A stretch of 64,000 nt of DNA from Haematococcus lacustris (lineage: Eukaryota; Chlorophyta; Chlorophyceae; Chlamydomonadales; Haematococcaceae). Every line of letters starts with the position of its first letter. Within the stretch, counting starts at the first letter, position 1. Both the position numbers and the translations under genes were made by a program. Below, in pieces: positions 1-10,570 of this stretch. Below the pieces are notes generated by a model that saw nothing but the letters and a program-made list of their open reading frames with translations, was not told the origin of the DNA and did no database searches. Location of the stretch: NCBI GenBank assembly GCA_030144725.1, contig JASKMD010000017.1:3590416-3654415 (forward strand), written 5' to 3'.

Positions 1-3000
1 CGTAATGCTCGGGTTCCTTGAACACATGCGGCAGCATGTGGCTGAAGTTGGGTGAGGCCGCCACCACATCGCCCTGCGGTCGTGTGCCAGGAAGAGGGGC
101 AAAGGAGAAATTGGATTGAGCTACCTTTGGCCCTGTTGCCCTGATAGGAGGGTTGCGCACTGGCTACATTGTAGCCAGTGTATTGAGCCATCAATGTCAG
201 GTGTTGAGCATGGATAGCTGTGAGCATGGATTGCCTGTGGAGGGCAATGCCAGGGCAGGCTATTAGACGCAACACAGTGATTCAGGCTGGTAGGGATGAA
301 GCCAGGGATGCTGCCACCTGTGAACTGAGTAAGCAATCCCTGGCACCTCGTAATCCTGCACTGTGCATCAGACGTTGCCTGACCCCAGCCCCTCCCATGG
401 CCCCACACTCGCCACTCCAGGACGACAACAAAGGCAGGCAATGCCAGGGCAGGCTAGTAGGCATAATACAATGGACAAGGCTGGTGAGGAGGAAGCAAGG
501 GCGAAGGCGAGGGCAGGGGCAGGGTACGGCTGCAGGGGGTGCATGCAGGGAAACCGGCGTGCATCAAATAAGGAACCTCTGCCTTGGGAGGGGCCTGCTC
601 CCACCACCTGCCTTATAGATTCCACTTCAAGAGCCACCTTTGTCTACCTCTCACCACGCCTGCACAACTCACTCTAACCCCGCACACCAGCCCCTCTCTA
701 GCCTCCCTCCCAATGCAGCCTCCTGTGTCACTGCCATTCACCGCCCCTGTGCCTACCCCACCCCAGTTCCTCAATTTAGACCCTCTACCTGGCATCCACT
801 GAGGGGCCCTCCAAGCCCCTTCTCACCTACTGCCCAGGGGTGCTCAGCAGCCTAACCAGGCTAGCGGTTTAGCAGGGTTAACCACCACAACCACCTACAA
901 CACTAACCATGACTACATCAGTATACATACTGCACTAGTGGCCTGCTTTCCCGGACCCTTTCCAAAACTAACGGCTAAAGGCTGAGCAGGTTTGTGACGC
1001 CTCCACCTCAGTGCCCTGTCATACTTCCGTGCTCCTTCAAGCCTGTCGCTCGCCTGGGTGGCAATGGAGGCCAGGGCCAGTAGGATGTGCGAGAGCTAGC
1101 CGAATCTGCACCTTCGGCACCTTGGGAATTTGCGGCCTATTGGTACTGCACTATTGGCTTGCTCTCCCGGACCCTTCCCACTACTAAAATGAACGCCCAC
1201 CCCCTGCTGCCTGCACCTTTGGCACGGTGAACTTGCGGCCTGAGGAGGTGGTGATGGTGAAGGGCTGCTTGGCGTAGCGCATGAGCAGGATGAGGGGCGG
1301 GTGCATGCGCAGCGCTTCCGTGATGTTGCGATGCAGCACGTCCATGCCGCTGAGGATGTCAAAGTCCAGGGTGGAGCCATGCTGGCGCATGACTGCGCGC
1401 TGCTCCTCCAGGGCAGCAGCCAGGGACTTTCCCTTGTCGGCTGCCATGTGAAGGCCTGTCCACGCGGTGGTGATGGACGAGGTGTGCTGGCCGGCAAACA
1501 GCGTGGCGATAAGCAGCCCAGTGATCTCGTCCTCGTTGGAGGCGCGGCCGTTGTTGACGTTCTGGTACCTGAGGGTCCATTGGGGCATTGGGGCCGGCAG
1601 AGCAGGGTGAGGTGTAAGCTCATGAGGCTGCTGAGAGTCTACCACCCCAGGTGTGATACAGGTGATGCCCTTGACACATGTCAGACTGCAGACCTAAGCG
1701 CACTGTTAGATGAACGCTGTGGTTGCAGGGGACCTATGTGGGGTAACAACCCTGCTGGGCCCTGTGGGAGGTTGTCCGGTGCCTGTAGTCCATACGGGTG
1801 GCTGGCATGGTTGAGGAAAAGCTCAAGCAGTGGGGGCTCCAAAACCAGTCTCTAGGCAGCACCGTTGATATTGTTGGCGCCATCGGACCCAGGTGAAGGT
1901 AGTGGTCATGGTTATGGTCATGGCGACAGAGAGAATAGAGAGGGGGATGGCGGGGTGTTGGTGGGGAGGTAGGGATGGACCCATGGCATGCCTGGACCCC
2001 AGGTGTGGGGGTGCGTGACAGCAGCAAGGGAGAAACAGCTGCCTGCACTCAGTGGTGCCATTTCACAGCTGACAATGAGCCCCAGGCACAGAGCTGGAGA
2101 CAGAAACCAAGCTGGAGATGGAAGGCCACGCTATTGTGGGATAGTGCAAACAAGGACCACTGCCCTGCTGAGCTCCTGCCTGGAGAGCATCAGAGTCACG
2201 ATGAGCCGCTGAGGAGAGAGGACGGAAGCAGCTCAACGCAACCAATCAGCCTACCATATCCACCTGCTGAGCGAAACCTAGGCAGGTGGATATGGTAGGT
2301 GGCTGCTGCTGGCTGCTGCTGGCTGCTGCACGGCTGCGCTAAATCAAGAGGAAGAAAGACACCGCTCTCGCCGTCAGGCGTGCATTGAGGAAGGAGAGGA
2401 GCCTCCCACCAGAGGAGAGGGGCATGCCCTTGCTACCCTCCCATCATGGATGGGTAAATGGGTGGAAGTGTGGTGCTGGCTGCTGCCCTGCAGGGCTGCT
2501 GCAGGTGCCCCACCTGGCGTCGATGAACTGCTGCAGCACGTCCTCCTCACGCCTGCCTGATGCGCGGCGAGCCTGGATGACTTTCCCAAAGATGTCACGC
2601 AGCTGCTTACGAGCTCTGCAGCAACAGCACCTAGCAGCGGTTGCTACCAAGGAAGGTGTAGTGAAGCTGGACCATGGCCCTGGGAGCTTGTTTGGGTCAG
2701 GGTCAGGGAGGAGGGCCAGCTAGTGGCTGTAGTCCAGTAGGGAAGAGCGTTGGGCAGGGGCAGGGGCCTAGGGCTAGGGTTGGCACTGCCTGGCAGGGGG
2801 CCTGTTGGGAGGAGGTCTGGCATCAGGACCCACTTGTCACGCGCAAAGTGGGCGGGGATGGGCAGGTAGGGGAACATGACAGACACTGGCAACATGCCCG
2901 CGTCCAGGTCGTGCATCAGGTCAGTCACCTGCTCGAACAGCTGCTCGCGCACCTCACGGCCTGTGCAGCATACCAGCAGGCATCACAGCGGATATGTACC

Positions 3001-4028
3001 CTGACCCATACACAGCCTCAGCCCCAGCCCAGATGCTGATAAGGTCCTCCCACCTGTTGCTGCTCTGGCCCTTGCAACTGCTGCTCCAGCCCTTGCAACT
3101 GCTGCTCTGGCCCTAGCCGCGGTCTGAGGACATTGCAGAGGGCCTCAAGGCGACTTAGCGCCTTGAATCCCGTGCCACACCCAGCCTGGCGGCCTGTGCT
3201 GACCAACTGAGCTGAAATGCTGTGTGTAGCTCCCGCCTTTGACAAGGGTATGTGGCTGATCAGCCGGCTGTGTGCTCACCTAGCAGGGTGCGGGCTGCTG
3301 TCAGGGTCACCAGCTTGGCAAAGTCCTGGGCAAAGTCCACCACCCCTTCGTTGCCCCATTGTGCAAAGTATTGCTGCACAGCACGGAGCAAGGCGACGGG
3401 AGCTGAGGCACGGCCAAGGCATGACTAAGGCAACAGGAGGAGCGACACACCCTGCCCTGGGAGGATTACCTCAGCCTCCGCCACAAACTGCGGCACGTAA
3501 GCCCTCAGCCGGTCCTTCTTAAGTGCCTCGGTGAACCACCGGAACTGCTCCGTGCGGGTCTTTTGGTCAACGTCGTAGACCACGCCGGGACCAAAGGTGG
3601 GCACATTGAATGAATAGACCTGCGCCAGGGACAACACCCCGCAGTTTCGCTGTGTGTTGCGGCCCGTACCGGGCAGCGTTATGCCGCACCTCAGACTGGC
3701 TCATCTCATCGTCGGTAGCCTTGAAGAAGTGGGGCGCAACATCGGGGCCGATGAGGAAGGTGATACGCTTGTGGGCTACGGGCACTGTAAAAGCTTCGCC
3801 ATGCTTTGCATAGCCATCCGACATTAGCTTCATTGGCTTATCCACGGCGAACTTCAGCAGACCGCCGACGAATGGAACGCCCTCAAACACTGGTGGCCGG
3901 CTGCCATTCAGTAAGTAGTTCGCTAAGATGCGGGTCAGTACTGCCGTTAGGAGAACCGCGAGCAAGGACAATGGGACTGTGATGTACAGGGGCAGCTGGT
4001 TGGGGCCAGGCAAGAGATCGACAGCCAT
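1..4028 (-). CDS. CYP51: Sterol 14-alpha-demethylase (cytochrome P450 CYP51), 3' end outside window
   Basis: This P450 removes the 14-alpha-methyl group of obtusifoliol-type sterol precursors in the ER membrane. Exons on the minus strand: 3690-4028, 3470-3619, 3280-3373, 2834-2960, 2514-2615, 1217-1568 and 1-73. All junctions are GT-AG and keep the frame, giving 412 codons before the window edge. Start chosen at the ATG at 4028, just before a hydrophobic anchor (LPLYITVPLSLLAVLLTAVL). An in-frame ATG 38 codons upstream is the alternative. CYP51-specific motifs are present: the B'-helix region YSFNVPTFGPGVVYDVD after residue 114, the I-helix GQHTSSIT near 297-304, and the K-helix E-A-L-R (E355, R358). 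The last exon in view reads GDVVAASPNFSHMLPHVFK, the CYP51 beta-sheet before the meander. The haem-cysteine loop lies beyond base 1. The last intron is long (74-1216) and holds a partial exon duplicate. Confidence 0.95.
1105..1145 (-). pseudogene. Duplicated tail of CYP51 exon 6 inside intron 6
   Basis: Read on the minus strand, this stretch is a diverged copy of the last 20 or so bases of CYP51 exon 6 plus its splice donor (true copy at 1211-1240). Both read GGCCGCAA(A/G)TTC and end in AAGGTGCAG. Flanking intron sequence at 925-960 and 1141-1190 is also similar (tactgcacta, cttgct, tcccggaccctt). It looks like a local tandem duplication that left a decoy donor site. Confidence 0.55.
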
Positions 4029-4635
4029 GCTGCCAAGCTCCACCCTGCGGTGATCGATGCTCCCTGTGTCCAAAATGTGTTGATGGCCGATGGCGTCGAA
4101 AGTCAAATCCGCATTAAATCGGTAAAAGATAGTTGATATCATCGCATGCGTGTTGGGAGACCGCTGCGGCCACCCACCGCGTTTGCTGACAGTTTCTTAA
4201 CCCCTCACCCCAGACTCTGCTCCAGTCTCGAGTTGCACCGCCTGTAGCCGAAGGCATCCCCTAACGCCCCGAGCTAGGCTATAGCCAGCAGAACAAGTAC
4301 ATGGGCTGTGGTCCACCAGGATCACATCGCGCCTAGTGCCAATGCCTGCAGCTGGCGCTACTGCTCCCCTGCGGGTCTAGCCCTGGGTAGGTGCAAAAGT
4401 CCAGGGTGGGTGCAATGACATTGGCTTGGCAGCTGTGCCCTTGCCCCTGATCAACATGGCATGGCCAACTAGCTATCTGGAAAGGGGTTGAATAGAAGGT
4501 GCATTTGACTTGCATTGCAAGTTGCAACCTCGAACCGGCCGCCCATTCACACCCGGACAGCCTCGAACGCGCTTCAATTCAAATCCGCCCTAGCCCACTT
4601 AGTGCAGCAACTCCTGCGCGCGTGGACCAGCTGCA
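4029..4635. other. Divergent intergenic region between CYP51 and the tandem-repeat gene
   Basis: The region separates two genes transcribed away from each other, so it should hold both promoters. I see no convincing TATA box and no ORF that continues a known family. An in-frame upstream extension of CYP51 (38 codons to 4142) is possible. Confidence 0.4.
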
Positions 4636-6808
4636 ATGGCCGCGCACAACAAGCGGAAGCGGTCAGCAGCGGTCAACCCACCTGAGGCCAGGGCCGGTGA
4701 GGGTAGCGAGGACGACGATGCATTCTGCGATGAGGACGAGAGCAAGGACCTCCGTGCATGCTCCAAGGAGCTGCTGGAAGTCGTCCTCGACCTACTGCCG
4801 CTGCTTGTGCAAGACAACATCTGGCATGATCCTGACCAGCACTTGGTCACCTGCCGCGGCATCCAGCAACAGTTTGTACGAGCGCGCAAGCTGTTAATTG
4901 AGCTTTGCAGCATGATGGAAGCCCTACACAACCGTGCCCTTGCCTGGCCAGGGAGCAGCAGCCAGGGTGCAGCTGCAGAAGCAAGGCTGGCCGCCCCTGC
5001 CTGGCCAAGGAACAGCGGCCAGGGTGCAGCTGCAGCAGCAGATATGGCCGCCCCTGCCTGGGCAGGAAGCAGCAGCCAGGGTGCAGCTGCAGAAGCAAGG
5101 CTAGCCGCCCCTACCTTGCCAAGGAACAGCAGCCAGGGTGCAGCTGCAGCAGCAGGGATGGCCGCCCCTGCCTGGGCAGGAAGCAGCAGCCAGGGTGCAG
5201 CTGCAGAAGCAAGGCTAGCCGCCCCTGCCAGGCCAAGGAACAGCAGCCAGGGTGCAGCTGCAGCAGCAGGGATGGCCGCCCCTGCCTGGGCAGGAAGCAG
5301 CAGCCAGGATGCAGTTGCAGCAGCAGGGCTGGCCACCCCTGCCTGGCCAAGGAACAGCGGCCAGGGTGCAGCTGCAGCAGCAGGGCTGGCCTGCCCTGCC
5401 CCTTCAACCCTCTGCCTTCAATTCACACCAGGTAGAGGCCCTCCCCCCTACACTAGTGAGTCGCTGTCAAAGATAGCCACACTAAGTGAGGTCTTGCATG
5501 TGTATGAGCATGGGAGGCATGCGCCACCAATGCAGTTCTTAGAGAAGGACGCGGACAGCAGGAAGTGGAGAGGTAGACATCATCCAGACAAGGACATCAA
5601 ATGCAGGGTGTGTGAGCACAAGCAGCTTGTGAACCTCATCAAATGGTATGTAGCAACGCAGTGCCCCCACGTCGATGACAAGCAAGAAAAACTGCAGCAT
5701 CTTGACAAGCTTGCAGCTAAGGAATCAGGCAGTACTGTAGCCAGTGGTTATTTAAAGTGGATGAGGAAGCTCAAGGCCCAGCAGCAGCCCCAGCAGCCCC
5801 TGCTGGCCAAGCAGCAGCCCCTGCTGGCCAAGCAGCAGCCCCTGCTGGCCAAGCAGCAGCCCCTCCCTACTACAGCTGCAGCCCCTCCAAGTGAGATTCT
5901 GGAGCGCGGGTGAGGTCACATCGCACATGCAGCCTCACTTGAAAATTTGTGACACTGCTTCTACAATCTCATGTTGTATCCACATGGTCATCCACATGGT
6001 GCCTTGCATTGTGATCCTTGCATCCACATGGCCATCCGCATTGCCATGGTTGCCACTTGCATGGTCGCCCCTTGCTTTGTTGCCCTACAGGGTTGGATCA
6101 AAGCTTAACAGCCCCACCTCCCCGTTGCCTGCACCTGCAGCCCCTCCTTTGCTTGCTCCCAGCAGCTTGACCCAGCAGCAGCAGCACCTGTTGCTGCCCA
6201 GGAGCCCCACCTCCCAGCTGCCTGCACCCGCAGCCCCAACTCTGCCGCCTCCCAGCAGATTGACCCAGCAGCAATACCAGCCCCCTCCTAGCAGCCCCAC
6301 CCCTGCAGCCCAGCCTTCATCACCATGCAGGCTGCCTGGCAACTCTTCCACCATCCTGACAGCTGCAGCTGCAGCATTGGCAGTAGCAAGAGCCAAGGGC
6401 CTGCAAGTGCCCAGCCACCTTGCCCCTCTTGCCACGTCGCTGCTCGCAGCAGCAGGAAGGCAGGTCCAGCCCATGCGCAGCATTGGCGGCGTTTCCTCTG
6501 CAGCAGGCACAGAAGACGGGGCAGGCCAGGCAATGCAGGCTGGGAACCTAAGGGGCCAGCCTCTCCCCACCACCGTGGACGACGTGGTCTCGGCGTTCCT
6601 GGGCCAGCAGGCGCGGAGGGCCCAGCAGTCCACAGGCTTGCTGTCAGGCTGCAGCATATTCGCAGCCTGGCGTGGGACGGGCTCAGCGTGGTCCGCTCAT
6701 CCCCAGTGCCACGCGATGTTTCAGGAGGCCGCAAAACGGATCAATGAGGAGCAGGGCAGGGTGCGGTTGGCCACCCGCAAGAAGAAGGGTCAGGCCCACA
6801 CTGCTTAG
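4636..6808 (+). CDS. Tandem-repeat protein of unknown function, probably element-associated
   Basis: Two exons, 4636-5909 and 6091-6808, joined by a 181-bp GT-AG intron that restores frame, predict 663 aa. Residues 1-100 are acidic then helical (LLEVVLDLLPLLVQDNIW). Residues about 105-255 are tandem copies of an Ala/Ser-rich unit (GSSSQGAAAEARLAAPAW and PRNSSQGAAAAAGMAAPAW alternating). A compact domain follows with CRVCEH near residue 322 and a later CPH, which could bind a metal ion, and then a QQPLLAK triplication. The second exon is Pro/Gln-rich and ends KKKGQAHTA. I do not recognise the family. A diverged copy of the 5370-5520 segment lies at 9010-9215, so the gene is probably part of a dispersed repeat rather than a host gene. 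Confidence 0.5.
4960..5400 (+). repeat. Coding tandem repeat, ~54-bp half units in ~108-bp pairs
   Basis: About eight half units are seen, each containing agcagccagggtgcagct and ending in a variant of gccgcccctgcctggc. Two unit types alternate, one ending GAAAEARL and the other GAAAAAGM. Copies are nearly identical at the DNA level, which suggests recent expansion by unequal exchange. Confidence 0.85.
5779..5860 (+). repeat. Short coding repeat (LLAKQQP)
   Basis: A 21-bp unit, ctggccaagcagcagcccctg in rotation, repeats three to four times and encodes LLAKQQP. It sits near the end of exon 1 of the tandem-repeat protein. Confidence 0.85.
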
Positions 6809-7924
6809 TTACTCAGCTGCTAAGGATGTGGAGCGCTTCTCCATAACGGTGGGTGTGGCAATGGCAGAAGATCATGGGCAGGCTATGTGGTGCGTTGGTC
6901 AGCTCCCCATGCCCCCATGCCAGAATCTGTTGAGTGCCCTAACCTAACCCTGACTTCAGCTCCCATGTGACCAGGTGCCATGTCCCAGTCATTCACAAGA
7001 TGTCATGTGCATTGGGTGTCTTATGTGCCATGCAGCTGGAGAAGGAGGCAGCCATGGCGTCTCAGCAGCAGGGCGGGGGACAGGCAAGCAGCTAGTAGTG
7101 CTTCTAATGCACTTGTCACATGGGGTGCGTGGCGCTGCAATGGTGAAGCGGCCCAAGAGCGGCAAGCCAACAGCTAAGCATTAAGGCAAGGTGGTGAATG
7201 ACACTCAGGCAGACCCTCTCTTCAGGACCCAGTATGCATGCCCTTATGACCCAGTATGCATGCCCTTATGACCCAGTATGCATGCCCGCAGCAGCTTGGG
7301 TACGGCTTGCAGTGCATTGATGGCATGGATGTGGTACAGGTGCAGATGTGGTACAGGTACAGGTACAGAAGGACACTTCCAGCTCATGCGGTGGAGACTG
7401 CTGCTAGGGAGGGGGCTGTCCGCACCAGCTGGGTCAGCTCAGCTTTGAACAGACCCCGAGCCTGTGGGAGGCATCTGAACTGCAATAAGTCCATCATGCT
7501 AGAAGCCATGAGCAGATCAGGTAGAGGTCCGCTTGCTGCAGTCAGGCTGGAGCCAGCGCTTTTAAGCGCCAGCGCAGGGCCTCATGGGCTGCCCTTGGGT
7601 GAACTAAGACACCCCTGGGGACTTGGCAAAAGGGTGGACATGGACTGCAACTCAGCCCCAACCTTAAGCAGGCAGGCGAAGACCCGTGGCACTTAGTGGA
7701 GTTGAGGTGGTGGCCAGGCCAACTAGGCTGCCTTGCTAGGGAAAGGAGTATCCGGCAGTAGGCTACAAGCGGTTACTTGACTGAGCACCCAGGACCCAGG
7801 CCCAAAAGTCTGTTGTGACACAGTCGAGTGTGCCGTGTTCAGGCTGTGTCATGATGAGGCTTCAATTGTCATTAATTATTGGCATGTGGGCTGTGAAAAA
7901 TGCCCGCATTTCTAATGGGGCTCC
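6809..7924. other. Repeat-rich intergenic region with element debris
   Basis: No intact gene is visible. A 20-bp unit, acccagtatgcatgccc plus linker, occurs three times at 7228-7290. The block 7270-7350 recurs at 14572-14655 almost unchanged. At 7700-7790 a degenerate copy of the family A TnpB-like C-terminus can be recognised (ggaaaggagta, then ggctacaagcgg, matching the GKEYPGLGYKRL region). The rest is unassigned. Confidence 0.5.
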
Positions 7925-8710
7925 TGTTGGGCTGCGACTGTGTTTAATGCGCATCGCGTCATAAGTAAGCAGAAGCGGAAGGGCAACGACAAGCAAGAGA
8001 AGGACCCGGGAAAGAAACTGTAACGGGAAAGTAACTGTGAGCTACGTGAGTTATGTTTCTGACATGCCTGGTGAGCTACCCCTCCCCGGGGTACCGCAGC
8101 GCCCCTATTCCTCCAGCCGTGCAGCCCCCCCAAGCCCCTGATGTTTCCCCCCTACCTCCACTCCCCCCACGTGCCCTGCCCAGCCTGCCCCTGCCCGGCC
8201 TGCCAGCATGGAGTGGGACTGTGAATTCGACTTCGATTCAAACTGTGACCTCCGCCTGCTGCGCCCAGCCTGGAGCCAGCAGCGTGACCAGCCAGTGCGC
8301 GGCCTGATGTGGTGCCCGGTAGTGGCCCCCCAGAAGCCCCCACAGCCCCCACGCAGCAGCCAGCAGCCTCAGAGCCAGGGCCAAGCACTCCCCCGCCAGC
8401 CAAGCGCAGCAAGCGCACCAAGGCTGAGCAGGCAGCTGAGCCCACCAAGGGCAAAGGCAAAGGCAAGGGCAAGGCTGCTAAAGCCAAGCTAGCACCACAG
8501 CCAGACAGGTGGCTGGACAGGGACTGCAATGCAACACTGAACATGCAGCACATTAGGGAGAGCAGGTGGCGGCCACTGGAGCTGTGCTGCTGGCCAGACC
8601 AGGGAGCGCTGCCATCCAAGGGCATTGAGTACCCTAGCCTAGGCTACAAGCGGCTGCGAGACAAGCCACCCCAGGCCCAGCAGCAGCAGCAGGCAGTTGA
8701 GGCACAGTAG

Positions 8711-8825
8711 TGTGTGTCCCCCTTTGTTGAGTTATTATCAGCTTACATTAGTGCATGCAGGTCATGCCAACTCTACACAATAGCCCTCGCGGTCAGGCAA
8801 TGGTGTAGGGGGTAGGCACTCATGC
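8711..8825 (+). ncRNA. Family A conserved 3' structured segment (candidate guide-scaffold RNA)
   Basis: The segment starts directly after the ORF stop and is shared with copies at 14505, 15185, 21695, 26001, 37730, 52020, 58205 and 60125. In this copy GCATG pairs with CATGC (8753-8767) and CTACAC with GTGTAG (about 8773-8807). An apical GCC/GGU stem lies near 8783-8792. In TnpB and Fanzor systems the guide RNA comes from the 3' end of the ORF and beyond, which makes this position suggestive. Confidence 0.5.
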
Positions 8826-8972
8826 ACCATGTCCATGTGCATTGGGTATACTCCACACAGCCCATTAACACCATTTGAGTCGGGCTACTATTGCCCACTA
8901 GTATTCCCGCTAGTGGCTGCTGGTGGCCACTACTGGTCCAACTCAAATAGAGGCCCTAGTGAGGGACAAGGG
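8826..8972 (+). repeat. Element 3' terminus with 80-bp foldback hairpin
   Basis: Inverted arms CCATTTGAG (8871-8879) and CTCAAATAG (8942-8950) bound an 80-bp unit with inner arms CCCACTAG and GCTAGTGG. It is followed by CCCTAGTGAGGGACAAGG, a small stem-loop plus CAAGG end that recurs at the 3' terminus of other copies. The same unit, also 80 bp, occurs at 28443-28522, 37373-37452 and 58096-58175. Confidence 0.75.
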
Positions 8973-9009
8973 GGTTGTGCCACCTTTATTATGTCTATGT
9001 GCATTTGTA

Positions 9010-9215
9010 TCATGTCTATTTGCCTAGTCGCCCAACTGCAGCAGCCAGGGTGCAGTTACAGCAGCAGGGTTGGCCAGCCATGGCCCTTCAGTTTCCGGCC
9101 TTCCATTCACACCAGGTAGGGGCCCTCCCCTATACACTAGTGAGTCGTTGTCCAAGATAGCCACACTTAAAAGAGGTCCTGCAGGTGTATGAGCATGGGA
9201 GGCATGTGTACGCCC
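9010..9215 (+). pseudogene. Degenerate copy of part of the 4636-6808 gene
   Basis: The segment matches 5370-5520: a gcagcagccagggtgcag unit, then tccattcacaccaggta, ctacactagtgagtcg and gtgtatgagcatgggagg. Small indels break the frame. It shows the tandem-repeat gene belongs to a dispersed family. Confidence 0.7.
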
Positions 9216-9599
9216 TTAGGCAACAATGCAGGGCCAAGGCATTCGCAACCTCGGAGACATTGAACACATGAACACAGTGCTTCCTGGGGCTGACATTCAA
9301 ACCTACAGGGCAGATGAATGTAATAATTAATAGTTCGGAGTCATGCGAAGAATAAAGTTAAGAAAAAATAGTCACAAGCTGGTGTGTCCAAAACAGCTGG
9401 AACTGCCCCACAGCCTGAGCTTAGTTGCAACTCTTGCGTTGTTATGGAGTAGCAAGATGGTTGTAGGGTGTAGGAGCTGGGTTGCAAGGCCTGACTGAGC
9501 CTGGCCCGAACTGTAAGAACGAATGGTTTTTGTTCAGTACGTGTCACAGCTGACTGCAAGTCTGTCAGCTATGATCAAAAATATGTTATATATGTAATA
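9216..9599. other. Unassigned AT-richer spacer
   Basis: No gene or known repeat is recognised here. Base composition is more AT-rich than the surroundings (for example near 9330-9380 and 9560-9600). Confidence 0.4.
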
Positions 9600-10570
9600 G
9601 CCCTTACGCCTCTCTGCCTCACTTCCGCCTCACTTCCGCCTCACTGCAGTAGCCGGCACTCCGGTTGGAAGGTGACCCGATGCACCCCACGCACGGCCAC
9701 TCCGCTTCGATATCGTTGTTAAGCCCTAATGTGTTGCCGAAAAAGAAACGCAAGCGCCCCGCTTCCCCTGCACCGGGTGCAGCCAGGCTTGACGAAAGGC
9801 TAGGACCCCCGCCTACGTACGTCAACTCCTGCCGTGCGTGTTGTGCTTTCCTGTGTCGGCAGGTGCCAGTGGCAGGAGGCAGCATTCCTCGGTCATCCAG
9901 CGGCTGGTGCGCTCAGCCAGCGGCATGGGAAGTATGTGCGGGGCCTGGTGTGGTGCCATGAGGTGACGCCCAACCCCACTCCCCCAGCCCAGGATCCACC
10001 TGCCCAGGCCCCATCTCCCCCTGCCCAGGAGCCCCCACCTCCCCCTTCCCTGGACCAGCCCCCTGCCCAGCCCCCACCTGGTCCAGTCCCACCCCCCAAG
10101 GGCCCCCCATGGGGCAGGTGGCTGGACCTGGACACCAACGGATGCCTGAGCTTCCAGCGCATCGGGGAGAGTATGCACCGCCCCCTGAAGCTGTGCAGCT
10201 GGGATGACCGGGAGGCTCTGCCCCCCATTGGCGAGGGGTACCAGCAGGGCTACAAGCTGGTCAATGACCGGCTGCCCGAGGGCAGGAAGCGGCTGAGTAC
10301 CGGCGGAGCATTGATGGCCGGGCCCACAACAATGCATAGGCCCTAGTAGTTTGCACAGGCTAGTAGCTATACAAGCATCAAGCTGTCAGTTTTAATGGGG
10401 TGCCCAGTGGTTTAGGGGGAATCTCCCCGGGAAAGTGCCACCGGACTGGGGTTTGAAGTCATCAAGGGTGCGACCGAGGATGTTTCAACTTGATTAGAGT
10501 AGCTGAGTGAGATTATCCACAGTCAAACAAGTTGTTCCATGTTGAACGAGTTTAGTTTTTCTGCAAGGAT
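9600..10570 (+). mobile_element. Family B TnpB-like element, internally deleted copy
   Basis: A short N-terminal part from about 9680 contains PKKKRKRPASPAPGA, a classical nuclear-localisation-like basic patch, then SCRACCAFLCRQ. The reading jumps at about 9866 into the C-terminal domain: SQRHGKYVRGLVWCHEV, a Pro/Gln linker, WLDLDTNGCLSFQRIGES and a tail ending near 10346. W-L-D-x-D-T-N corresponds to the RuvC-III signature, with the usual R replaced by L. RuvC-I and RuvC-II are absent. The copy at 13478-14434 shares the 9600-9690 leader and the same internal junction, so this deleted form has itself been copied. The 3' noncoding segment follows. Confidence 0.7.
10347..10560 (+). ncRNA. Family B conserved 3' structured segment
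   Basis: About 200 bp follow the ORF and recur at 14227-14434, and in shorter form at 28085, 28575 and 29810. The core contains aagggtgcgaccgagg and tagctgagtgag. CAACTTG (10486-10492) pairs with CAAGTTG (10528-10534). At 28620/28662 both arms change to CAACATG and CATGTTG, which is a compensatory change. The segment ends in a T-rich tract (gtttagttttt). Confidence 0.5.

Larger units (their letters stand above)
7925..8972 (+). mobile_element. Family A TnpB-like element, internally deleted copy
   Basis: The 5' end (7930-8045) matches the 5' end of the copy at 58850 on the minus strand, but its start codon is lost (ataagtaagcagaagcgg here, atggctaagaagaagcgg there). At 8053 the sequence jumps into the LTCLVSYPSPGYRSAP region and at about 8250 straight into the C-terminal exon: LLRPAWSQQRDQPVRGLMWC, a Lys/Ala linker, then the RuvC-III signature WLDRDCNATLNMQ and a stop at 8708. 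RuvC-I and most of the protein are missing, so it cannot be an active nuclease. The stop is followed by the conserved family A noncoding segment and the 80-bp foldback. It resembles a non-autonomous derivative kept by its ends. Confidence 0.75.

Noticed and set aside
4847..5435. Overlapping ORFs rich in Gln, Cys or Leu on both strands
   Set aside because: They are shadow frames of the 54-bp coding repeat; only the frame with the flanking conserved domain and correct splice is supported.
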